In this document: positions 54,251 through 64,000 of the stretch, in pieces
How the letters are laid out: every line of letters begins with the position of its first letter
How positions within the stretch are numbered: position 1 is the stretch's first letter
DNA from: Wuchereria bancrofti
Lineage: Eukaryota; Nematoda; Chromadorea; Rhabditida; Onchocercidae
DNA length: 64,000 bases
NCBI GenBank assembly: GCA_005281725.1
Contig: SSBO01000009.1
Span: 9,455,795 to 9,519,794 of the forward strand
Direction of reading: 5' to 3'
Program-made: the position numbers and the translations under genes
The notes under the pieces: model-generated
What the model saw: only the letters and a program-made list of their open reading frames with translations
What the model was told of the DNA's origin: nothing
The model's database searches: none

Positions 54251-57029
54251 TGAAAGAAGAAACTTTGCAACGAACATTTCCAAAGAAGACAATAACGAAT
54301 AATAATTCGAAATCAAAGTCAAAAAAAGGAAAAGGATGGAGAAAAGATCGTCAAAAATATGCTGGATCTATTTTTGATGAAAATGATGACACTTGTAATA
54401 ATGACGAAACTAAAATGAAGTCAAAACATCAACCCAAGTAAGTATTGAAATCTCATTTCTTTCATTCATTGTTTCTTTTTTTCTTTTTATTAAGCTTATT
54501 CTTAATTTCTTCCAATGGTATGGTGTATATAGCTATGGAAGGGTCCGGAAAAAATTCCGGATCATGTCGTACTTTCAGTCTATATTGAGGTAGTAGGTAA
54601 AGACTTTAATCATTTTTGATATGAATAAAGTTAAAAAAGCTACCTACTAGATGATATAACGTAGATTAGATGCATTTTGCACTTTTTAAATTTTTGTATA
54701 TTTTCAAGGGAGTTTTCTAACATAATTTTGTTTTTAATAGCATAGCACAAGAGCCCATTAGACATTCCTTAGACGAGAAGGAAGTGGAATTTACAGACCC
54801 TAGAAAGTCTATTCATAGCACAATGAATTCTCCAGTTGAGGAGCATGAAGAAGCAGATTTGGATAATATGGGATTTCGAGCAGGTATTTTAAAAGATTTT
54901 TAAATTGTTCATCTCTTTCAATTATGGTTGTATATTGAAAGAATTTTTTTTTTCAACTGTTCTTTTTTTCAATACAAAACTGTTTTGATGGTTAAATTTT
55001 CAGAATTATCACCGATTATCATGATATTTTGATTTCAAATTATTTTATCACATTTTCTAATTTTTCTATTTATTATATTTTTCTCGCAATTATCACATTT
55101 CACATTTTCTTTTAGCTTGCATTTATGAAAATTGCTAAGCTAACAAACTTTTTTTTCGCGTTTCAGAAATAGCAGAGATTCCATTAGGCAAGGCAAAACA
55201 ACTGCAAGAACGATTAGGGAAGAAATTATTCGATAAAGCATTCTTTGTTGAAGATTCATCATCTGATCTTAACAGAAAATCATCTCACAAATCTTTTGCG
55301 GTATTTGTTTTAAATTTTATTAAAAAATCTTAGTGATAATTGGTGATTTGAAAATTTATCATAACCTAGTTTGTTATGGCAAAATATATAATATACTATG
55401 GAATGTGATGATCGAACACCAATAAGAAATAGTATCAAAAGTTTAGCTATCTTCCTAAAAATAAAGTGATCCGGTAATTTTGATTTGTCCATGAAAATAT
55501 TTTGAGTAATTACAAATTTTATGCTGATTAGTTCACCTGTTTCTTATGCAGGAATGATGCAGTTGTTTAATTTACAGCGTGAAAATCCAAAAAGACCTCG
55601 TGAAGTGTCATCAAAAATACCGGTATCGAAATTTAGGAATGTGTTCGAGAATGAAAAATTGGAAAAACCTGCGTAAGTGACATTTTGTTATATATTTATC
55701 GTAAACCCTTCTTTTTTATTTGGTAAATATTGTACTTTATATAAGCATTGTTTTAGAGCTCAGTAATGAGCATCAGATAATTTGAGATCAAATTATTTTA
55801 ATTTACCATCTATAATTTTGTTGTAGAATTGATCCTCGATTTGATAGCAGATATGGTGAATTTAATGATTACATATATCACAGTAATTATAGTTTTCTAG
55901 ATGAAATACGTCAACGAGAGAAAAAGGTATTTATCCCTTCACGTATCCTATTTTTGTTTCATTTATTGTAATAAATGATATCTGATAAACTATTTTAGTA
56001 TGATGGAGATTTAATAATAATAAATGGAAAATTGATTACAAGTTGTGGTTTTTTGATATTTCACTTATATACATTCAGGTATTTAAGATTCTGATATATA
56101 TACCGCATTATATTTCTGCCTGCTTCTATATTTATAAATTTCTTTTTTTAGATCTTAATGAAAGAACTAAAAAATACGAGAGAAGAGGGAGATGTTAACA
56201 GAGATCGATTAAAAGAAGCACTTAGGAAAATGAAGAATCAGGAAAAGTAAGTTTGCAGAATTTTGACTATTTTATAAATTAATCAACAATTTTGATGCAA
56301 AAAAAAAAAACAAATGGTTACTGTCTCTTATTACGCTATTATTTTTGTTATTGAAATTTCAATAAGAAGTTACCAATAATTATCGTTGTCATTGATGAGA
56401 CAAATCATCATTCGTAATCCATATTATTTCCTTTTCTAGGAATACTGTTAATATGTTGATTTTTTAAATGATTATTTGTATTTGTAGATTTAACTAATTA
56501 CAATTTCCGTTGCAGAACACAAGCAGATGTTAATCGTCGTAAAGAAGTAATCCGTGAAATACGTCATGAGAATAATGAGCGAATGTGTCAAGGTTTACCA
56601 CCTATCTTTAAAACAAGAGGTGAGATTTGTTTGTATATTCAAACAAAAGCTTGTATTGTTGAATTATATTTTCATCAAAATGTTCTTTTGATTACAGTAT
56701 ATTACTTCTTTATTTATACTAAAAGAATTAACTTTTTAAATTTATAATTAGCTGATTCAAATATTTCACTTGTTGTGCACTTTTTGGTGATGTTTTCTTA
56801 AATTCATGTAATCACTTCAAATTTCGAAGTGATGAAAGCAAAGCTATTTGCAAACAGATAAAATGCATCTGAACTAATGCCTATTTTAATATTTGAAGCA
56901 CAAATTCGAGAACTTATATGGCGAAGAAAGTATGATGAACTGAAAGGTGGAAAGAAATTAGAGAAATATCTTCGTCGTAAAACCAAGAAACAAGATAAAC
57001 GATCTGTGTTACCAATGAATCAACAATGA
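54250..57029 (+). CDS. RRP36: RRP36 ribosomal RNA processing protein homologue
   Basis: RRP36 is a nucleolar factor needed for early pre-rRNA cleavages that lead to 18S rRNA and the 40S subunit. Exons: 54250-54437, 54741-54883, 55167-55300, 55578-55672, 55827-55926, 56152-56246, 56516-56619, 56899-57029; 990 nt, 329 aa plus stop, all in phase. The conserved core is in the second half: KRPREVSSKIPVSKFRNVF, then IDPRFDSRYGEFNDYIYHSN, YSFLDEIRQREKK, a long charged helical region (LKEALRKMKNQEKTQADVNR), and the C-terminus RRKYDELKGGKKLEKYLRRK. The human protein has the same order (DPRFD..GEYN..YQFLNDIR..KLENFLSRKRRR). The N-terminal 150 residues are Lys/Ser/Asp-rich and longer than in human (about 259 aa in total, from memory). 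Intron 1 contains a let-7-like hairpin. Confidence 0.93.
54544..54561 (+). other. Perfect inverted repeat TCCGGAA-AAAA-TTCCGGA in RRP36 intron 1
   Basis: A 7-bp GC-rich stem with a 4-base loop in AT-rich intron sequence, 24 bases upstream of the let-7-like segment. The same TCCGGA/TTCCGGA words form a palindrome after unc-62 (17655). Confidence 0.65.
54586..54655 (+). ncRNA. Candidate let-7-family microRNA hairpin in RRP36 intron 1
   Basis: The sense strand reads TGAGGTAGTAGGTAAAGACT from 54586. Its first 13 bases equal the 5' end of let-7 (TGAGGTAGTAGGT), covering the whole family seed. Downstream, TACCTACTA (54641-54649) can pair with TAGTAGGTA (54591-54599). TAAAGTT (54626-54632) can pair with GACTTTA (54602-54608), closing a 17-base loop. 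That gives a stem-loop of about 70 nt with a 2x8 internal loop. Beyond base 13 it departs from canonical let-7, and pairing below the TAGTAGGTA stem is weak. It lies on the same strand as RRP36, so it could be an intronic miRNA processed from that transcript. A chance seed match cannot be excluded without small-RNA data. Confidence 0.4.
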
Positions 57030-58628
57030 TCATTTGCTACTGATTAGAATCGAATAATGATGCTATTTTTTTTTTCTCATCTTCATAATTTCCGGTTTTT
57101 TTTTTTTTGATATGGAGTAAAATATGTAATCTTGTTATCATTCAAGACAGAATTTTTCGGTTATCTTCCGGTGTCTTAACACTAAAATTATGTATTTTAA
57201 TGAGTGTTTTCTGTAAATTTATGACTCATAAAGATGACATAACACTTCGCACCTTACAAAAGACCTTTATCGATAGGAGCAGCAGGTAAATTTCATTACT
57301 GGTGACAAGCTATAAATTTGATTATTTTTTGAAATGCGCTCCTGACATGGCGATGACCTTTCATTGTGAGTGACTCATTACAAAAGTTGATGCTATACGG
57401 AAGCGCTATTGTCATCTTTATGAGAAAGGGTCATTTTTTAAGTCATCTTTGTATTCTCTAATTCTTGTCATTATTGCAAAGTTTTCGTTTTCATCGTGAA
57501 AATGATTATTAATAATTGAACACATTGCAGAGAATGCTACTTGGTTCTTTATTTGTAATTTCCTCATAAATGTTTTGTAGCATAGCAACAGGTTCCCTTT
57601 CTAGAACTTATTTGATATTTGGTTTGATTACCTACTACTTGATACTTTGTTTTATTTGAAAATACATACTCTCTACCATCTGTTAGTAAAAGTATATAGT
57701 TAAAAAGTTAATTCTTTCACAAAGTATGTATTAATTATTTATCAATGTTTCCCTTATGCCTAATTAGGTCTTGTTTTCTTCTTGTTTGTTGATTAAATTG
57801 TTGAATTTATTTGTGAATAAATTATATTTTAATGAAGTACTGAAAATTCAATCTGCTTTAAACGAATTTAACTAATATACAAATATCATAAAAATGAGCT
57901 CTTATTGATTGAGCTTAAGGTATGAAATTAAGTTTTCAAAAAATGTACAATCTGGAAGGAATATTGTCAAAAATTTGGATTGTTTTCGGTTAGTTTTATT
58001 TTTTCTGACAAGTAATGTGTCATGTGTTTTTTTTCTCTTTGTTTCCTCTTTCTTAAATCCTTATTCTGGTTCCAGAAATTGAAATTCCAAAGTGAAAAAG
58101 TTTGTTGGACCGATTTTTCTTGACTTGATGACTTTTAGAAAATTAAAAATACATTTTTGCAATATGCAATTAAATGAGTAAAGTGAATTTTTATCGGGTA
58201 TCTGATCATTGTACGAATAATATAATGCAATTTAAAGGGATGAACTTTTTTTTTTGACACATAATGAAATAACATTTTTATAATTAATTTTTGGTAGGTT
58301 TAAATAAGACTTATAGTCCTTATATTTCATTAGAATGAACAAATATAAATAAAATGAATAAAATATTAGTTTTGCTAGAAAAAACAACAATAAACTTTAT
58401 GCATACCATTAAGAATGTTTTATTTTTATTTTATTTAGAAATAATTTAAAAATGAGCTTTTTCTATAATTTTTTTTCATCCTTTTCTTCTTTATCTTATA
58501 TAATTATTTTGATAATTAAGCAAACAATTATTCTAATCTTTATCATATATAATTAATTAAATGAATGAAAGAAATTAAAATTTTAGGTAATTTAAAATCG
58601 AATTTTTTTCTTTTAGAAAAACTTCATA
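57030..58628. other. Intergenic region between convergent RRP36 and SEC14-GOLD genes
   Basis: 1.6 kb with no recognised gene; it should hold both 3' UTRs. The open frame at 57107-57289 has no splice context or family similarity that I can see. Confidence 0.6.
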
Positions 58629-61600
58629 TTATATATTAGAACATAATTTAATAACATATTGTAATTTAACGGGTATTAAAAATCGACTTGGATTTGTAAA
58701 ACGTAACGTATAGCTACAATTACGTTTACAAATAATTGAACCTTGTTCAGGTGTTCGTAAACTTGTTAATGTTATTTTAGGCCATACAATTTGTTCATCA
58801 TCTTTTTCTGTTTTCATTAATATCGAAAATTCAATATCACTGCTTACAGTAAAATGCCATAATAGTATTTGTGATTCAGTTGTGGAATTTCTGAAAAAAA
58901 AAAAAATTTTTCACTTTAACAAAATTTTATTAAAACAAAAATAAAGAAAAATTAAATAAAAATTAGGTGGATAAAATTATCAATAATAAATGACAAAAAA
59001 AAGTTAGAAAAAATTTTTTGCTTAATGAATTAGTTTATTTCTTATAATTTTTTTTCACTACAAATTAATTATTTCTTTTTTTTTTGCTTTAGCAAAAATT
59101 ACATTTTTTTTTTCCATTGCAAACTTACTTTTGAACTTCAAATGTTTGTTTTCGTTTGATTGTTTCCGAACATTTTGTTGGAACTTTTGAAAAACCATAT
59201 TTTTGCCAAAGTAAATCACAATTATAGTAGTGTTGCGGTTCTATTTTGATCGGTTTTTGGCATACTAATTCCGGTTTTTCCGCATATCCACTATCATCAC
59301 GCCATTCTCCACCGTACATTTCTGGTACCAACTGCATGAAAAGAAAATTTTTCAATTAGTGAAATTAACATGAAAAACCTTATTATTAATTTGTTGGAGT
59401 AATGAATTATATGTGAATAATACTAAAGTTTAGTAGTATGATATAATCGGATTTTTAAACAATCCGGAAATTTACCTCAAACAATAACTTCTGCTTATGA
59501 ATTGTTTTCATTATAAATATAATTAAAATAAGTTGCTTATGCATTGCTTTCCCGTTTTATTTTTTCTGTATAAAAGTAATATAATTTTTAATTTATTTCA
59601 AATTTTATTAATTTAGTTATTTCAAAGTTAATTCATTGATAAACAAGATTATGTTTTATATATATCATGAAATTTTACGTAATTCTGCAATAAACTTTTC
59701 AATTCAAAAACAACAATTAGCTTACATAAGGATTTAAATGTTTAATTAAATCAGTTGGTTGATAAAGGAATTGAAGTCGTGATTGTGTTGCTTTATCCAT
59801 CAAAAGTTTAACAATTTGCCCCATTATGCTCAATAATGCTGGTGAATTTATCAGAAATAACTTTGCTTGCTGCAATCAATCAAAAAATTCAATTAATTTG
59901 TTTTTTTTTTTCTTGTTAATACAAATTAAACATCATGATAAAATACTTCATTAATTTATATGATGAAATATTTCGTTATTTTTATAATGAAATACACCCT
60001 AAACTAATTTTGTGATAAAATATTAATTTATTTTTCGTGCAAGAATAAAAGATTGAAAATAATTGAATAAAATAAACTACTTTTAGCTAAATTTTTTGAA
60101 AAATATCAAAATTTAAGAAAAATTATTCCGAATTAGTATTGCACTAACTTAGATTAAGCATCAGTATTAAATTTTAACTGCAAATAATTGAAATTTAAGA
60201 AAAGTTCCGAATATCACAAAGTGTTGGCTATTTTTTAATGTTTTACTCATCAATTCGTGACGTGTATGCAAAAGTTAAACTTATGGAGAATACGTCTTCA
60301 ATATTTAATATAACACGTTATGACACGTTGACAAGAGCGCTAATTGATTGTCTATTTACATGAATTTGTTAGAATGTACAAAATGTAATATTATTTGGTT
60401 AGATTGTAAAAAAATTTAATTTTTTATATCTTTCTTTTTTTATTTTGTCCTTTTCTTTTGTCGAAATATGACAACAAAATTTACTGCTGCGGAAAACTAT
60501 AGGTCGATGAAATTTAAATTCAAATTAGTTTTCTTATTTTTCTTTTGACCTAAAAAATAAATGGAACAATCCAATAATTTATCCTGGAAAAATGTTTGTC
60601 CAAATTTAAGAAAAAAAAAAAAGATAACATTCAAATCACTGAGAAAAAAAAATAACTTTATTTCTTTTTTTATTTTTTATTTCTTTCTTCTAACAATATT
60701 TAGCAAAAAAGAAAAATGAATTAATTTAAACTCAAAGAATATAACTTAAGTTTAATATTTAACTCTTCTCCTTTTCAAATATTATTAATAGCAAATAATA
60801 TCTTGAAAAATTTTTACCACTTCAACGAAATAATCAGCCCATATTTTTACAATTAATCGTACAAATTGCGCCGAAACACTTAGCGGATTCAATAAAGCCG
60901 CTGTATTTATCTCCGAAAGGTCAAGAATGCTAACAACAGCTGCTGGTTTACCCGTTGATTTTTCCGCCTCTAATTGAGCACGAGTAAATGCTTCTTGCAT
61001 TATAAAATAAGAATGAAGAACGTAACTGAGTGGTACCACTCTAGTTATCTGCAATTTTCATATGTATAATTTAAAAATGAGAATGATGGTAATTTAAAAA
61101 TTAGAAATGATACTAATTTTAAAAGAAAAAAGCTAACTCAAAAGTAGAACTGATGATGGATCAAAATTGAAAATAATAGCAATTCAAAAATGGTTAATAC
61201 TCCTAATTTAAAGTTCAAAGATTGAAAAAAAAACCAATTCAGTGATGGAAATGATATTAAATTTAATAGATAGGAATGATGGTAAATCAAAAATGCAGAT
61301 GATAACAATCCAGAAATAATTCCAATAATTAAAAATTTTTAATAGGTAACGAACAAAGAAATGGAAATGATACAAACCTCATCGATATCATTTGTAACCA
61401 TTCGTTGAAAAAATACACAAACATTGTTCATCTTTCTGTATAATGCTATTTTTGAGATGCAAAAACGCTGAAATCAGTTAAAAATAAACTTCTGAGAAGA
61501 GCAAAAAAAATTTTTTTTTTAAAAAATATATTTTTTAAGAAAAGATAGGAACAATATGATCAGATGAAAGAAAAAGTGAATTATTACATAAAAAAGCGAA

Positions 61601-62584
61601 TCATATTCAATTTATCCCTTGAAAATTATAGTATATGTTGATGTTGTTGAATTTAAATTAAAAAATTTACTTGAGATTTTTGAACCAGATTAAAAGAATT
61701 CAAATTTTATCAAAATATAGAAGTAAAAAATGAACAAATAAATAATGAACACATTAATACAACCTTTTCCCTTAATTGTAAATCATCTTAGCAAGGAACA
61801 AAATTTTTTCAAACTTCAGACTTTTTTTTTCCTTTTACTTACTTCAAATGTTTTTTTGGTAATTTCTAATTTTGTTTGTAGTAAATCTGTTTCAATATTA
61901 TCATATCCAAGTGCTCGTCGATGATTGAATAAATCTTTCATGTTCCGTTTAATACGCTCCAAATCACCATTATAAGCACGCCACCAACGTGCCAAATAAA
62001 ACGTTGTATTAAATAAATCCGGAATATCGTCAATAATTTCCCTGTAAATAATATAGATGTAGCGATCACAAAAGAATTACAATATTTTTAAACTAAGCAT
62101 ACATTTTCCTTTTTCATTTTTTTTTCCTCTATACACGAAAGAAATTTTTGATATGGTATTGTATACGGTAACCTTTACCGTATGCATTACAGTGGGAGAT
62201 GGATCATACTACATGCGGAAAGTTTACGATATATATTTGTAGTATGCATTAAAGAATTTTTTCATAAAATTTTAAATTAACGCATACATTTCTAATTAAG
62301 AATAATATTTTATTTTTCAACAAATGTCTTTATAAATAGAAAAATATTTAATGTATTACTGTATACAATGATATTATAGTATTTATGACAAATTTTTAAC
62401 GTTATTATCATCTACCATAATATTTGTTAAGATTATTTGAAAAGAAAAATAAACGCTGCGATAATTTTGATTCAAATAAATGGAAATTACTTGAAAATGC
62501 TAACCGAATTTTTTCAGCACCAGCTAGTTCATCCGTTGTTATCGGAGATGGCGTAAAATATATCGATGATTTCATATCATTCAT
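58629..62584 (-). CDS. SEC14-like CRAL-TRIO and GOLD domain protein
   Basis: SEC14-like/GOLD proteins bind lipids or hydrophobic ligands in the CRAL-TRIO pocket and act in lipid transfer and trafficking. Exons on the - strand: 62584-62505, 62041-61843, 61467-61378, 61048-60818, 59869-59726, 59331-59129, 58890-58629; 1209 nt, 402 aa plus stop, all in phase. An in-frame TAA lies nine bases upstream of the ATG. Domain order: CRAL-TRIO N-terminal helices with FYLARWWRAYNGDLERIKRN (about 35-60); SEC14 lipid-binding fold with VVSILDLSEINTAALLNP and AKLFLINSPALLSIMG (about 120-270); the LVPEMYGGEWRDD motif (compare LPxEYGG); then a beta-rich GOLD-like C-terminus (about 300-402) with LLWHFTVSSDIEFSILM and SYTLRFTNPSRFLIPVKLQY. 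C. elegans has several such genes, so I give no symbol. Confidence 0.9.
61060..61375 (-). repeat. Degenerate minisatellite in the SEC14-GOLD intron
   Basis: Roughly 30-40 bp units built on AGAAATGATGGTAAT-TCAAAAAT variants (GAATGATGGTAA, GAAATGATACTAA, GAACTGATGATGG, GGAATGATGGTAA and so on) fill most of the intron between exons 3 and 4. The copies are highly diverged. Confidence 0.55.
62150..62245. repeat. Short inverted-repeat element in SEC14-GOLD intron 1
   Basis: Contains TACGGTAA-CC-TTTACCGTA (about 62165-62183), a short near-perfect hairpin, followed by words (ATTACAGT, AGTTTACGATAT, TAGTATGCAT) shared with the repeat in the intron at 26285-26560. It may be a decayed MITE-like family. 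This is inference from word sharing only. Confidence 0.35.
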
Positions 62585-64000
62585 AAACCGTTAGCGTGTA
62601 AGCGCACTTATCGTCGTAATATTGTTGATTAATGGTAACATAAAAATTAAAATTATCATTCAATTTTTTTTTCTTTTTTTTTTGCATAAATCAAACAAAT
62701 ACAAATGTTCATTATAGAAAAAATTTATCGTAGGAAATTTGTGATACATCATTAGTTTTATGAATTTTGTATGTCTTTTTTTGCTTTTTTACAACCTTGA
62801 TTATTTACTGGTTTAAATTAATAATAATTAAACTATGAATATACAAGTGATAGTTTAAAACATATATTGACAAAGTTGCGTATATTGACAAAGTTTCAGT
62901 ACTTGAACAGCAAATAAAAATATCCGACAAAATTATGGCATTGGCAATTAATTGCCAATTATTATATTCAAGAATCATAATTATTGTGAATTGACAATAA
63001 TAATAAAAAACTTGTATTTGTGATAATTTCATGCAAAAATTGCTTACAATTGCTTACAATAAAACATTACGTAAAAGCTTGTTTTCTCTGCCAACTTTTA
63101 ACTGATAATTCTTAATGAAATAATTAAAAAAAACTATTGGGAAAATTTTTATTGAAATAGCAATATCGGCTTAAATGATATTAAGAGAACAAATCATGAT
63201 ATTAAATCTTACAAAATTCCATAAATTCTTATATTAGTATGATTATCATTTAAACTTAAATTAAATCATCTGTTCCACTTATCATTCCTTTTGTAACTAA
63301 CCCGTCTTATCTAGGGTATCTTATGGGTGAAAATCCTACCTATATTTATGATTAGCTATCCCATATTTATCTTCGCCATATCCACGAAAGAAAAAAGAAA
63401 TGGAAACAAAAGTAGGTAAATGAGAAAGGCAAATAAACAAATAAATAGATGGGATGCATTAAATTCTTTTTGGGTCATAAATTCTCTCAGTTGGATGAAT
63501 AGATGGATTGACATAGTTTGATAAATTTGACAAACAATAAAATTGAAATTAAACAAGAAAAAAAAAGTGCAAAACAAGTGATTTTTATGTTTAAATTAGA
63601 AATAATTATTTTTGTAAACTTGTTCATTCCCTGTCGTTTTTTTTTTCGTCCCCTTTTTTTTTCTATTATATTAATCGTATTTTTGTTCAAGATTTAAACA
63701 AAAATAGGTAAGACACTTCACTTTCTTTCTTTATCAGCGAATATTAAATGACTGAAATAAATTGACGAAAGAAAAAAGAGGAAAAAAAGATGAAAATGAA
63801 AGGGAACAAAGGAGAAAAAGGTGCGTCAAAAGAAATAGAAGTGAGGAAAAATGTTAAAAATTAGTGAGGAACTATTTTCATGTTTTGAGAAAAATGAACG
63901 TAAATTTAAGAATAAAAATTTATTGAAACCTTTTTCAGTTAAAATGTAAAATTGAAATAAAGGCTGATACTAAAGCATAATTTTTTTTTCCAAATCAAAG
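62585..64000. other. Upstream region of the SEC14-GOLD gene, no gene seen
   Basis: AT-rich sequence to the window end. It should include the promoter and 5' UTR of the SEC14-GOLD gene. Open frames here (62805-63032, 63356-63690) are low-complexity and lack splice context. Confidence 0.6.

Noticed and set aside
56800..56990. Antisense open frame over RRP36 exon 8
   Set aside because: A shadow of the conserved RRP36 C-terminal exon.
57107..57289. 60-codon open frame after RRP36
   Set aside because: No splice context, no recognisable motif, and it lies in what should be the 3' UTR/intergenic region.

Overview
The window is eukaryotic and looks like a clade III, probably filarial, nematode. It is very AT-rich (my estimate is about three quarters A+T). 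Genes are split into exons of about 50-380 bp by introns with GTAAGT/GTATGT/GTTAGT-like donors and TTTCAG-like acceptors. The encoded proteins match nematode/metazoan families. The species assignment is inference. I found no tRNA, rRNA, CRISPR array, bacterial-type operon or transposase.

Layout: (1) 1-17546, + strand: the 3' half of unc-62, the Meis/Prep (TALE) homeobox gene. It has two alternative exons for the N-terminal half of the homeodomain, a shared recognition-helix half split by a 9.7-kb intron, and two C-terminal exons. (2) 17547-24245: gene-poor sequence with simple and short tandem repeats. (3) 29810-24246, - strand: an unrecognised single-pass membrane glycoprotein gene of about 11 exons, one junction unresolved. 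(4) 37738-30973, - strand: a complete PACS (phosphofurin acidic cluster sorting) gene, 18 exons, 812 aa. (5) 37739-45908: an 8-kb gene desert with microsatellites and an assembly gap. (6) 45921-52213, + strand: complete atg-9 autophagy scramblase gene, 14 exons, 813 aa. (7) 54250-57029, + strand: complete RRP36 (18S rRNA processing) gene, 8 exons, 329 aa. (8) 62584-58629, - strand: complete SEC14/CRAL-TRIO plus GOLD-domain gene, 7 exons, 402 aa. (9) 62585-64000: nothing recognised.

Four of the five genes I could join (PACS, atg-9, RRP36, SEC14-GOLD) sum to exact multiples of three across all exons, which supports the hand-built models. unc-62 also joins in phase but lacks its 5' part. PACS, ATG9 and the SEC14-GOLD protein are all membrane-trafficking factors, but nothing in the layout shows co-regulation.

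The most notable signals are: a let-7-family-like hairpin in intron 1 of RRP36, carrying TGAGGTAGTAGGT on the sense strand; the exactly-one phase logic of the unc-62 alternative homeodomain exons; a four-codon uORF (three sense codons plus stop) whose stop codon directly abuts the atg-9 start; and two introns (atg-9, PACS) in which tandem repeats have copied the authentic 5' splice site. Two assembly gaps are flanked by 155- and 158-bp duplications and look like unmerged contig ends.
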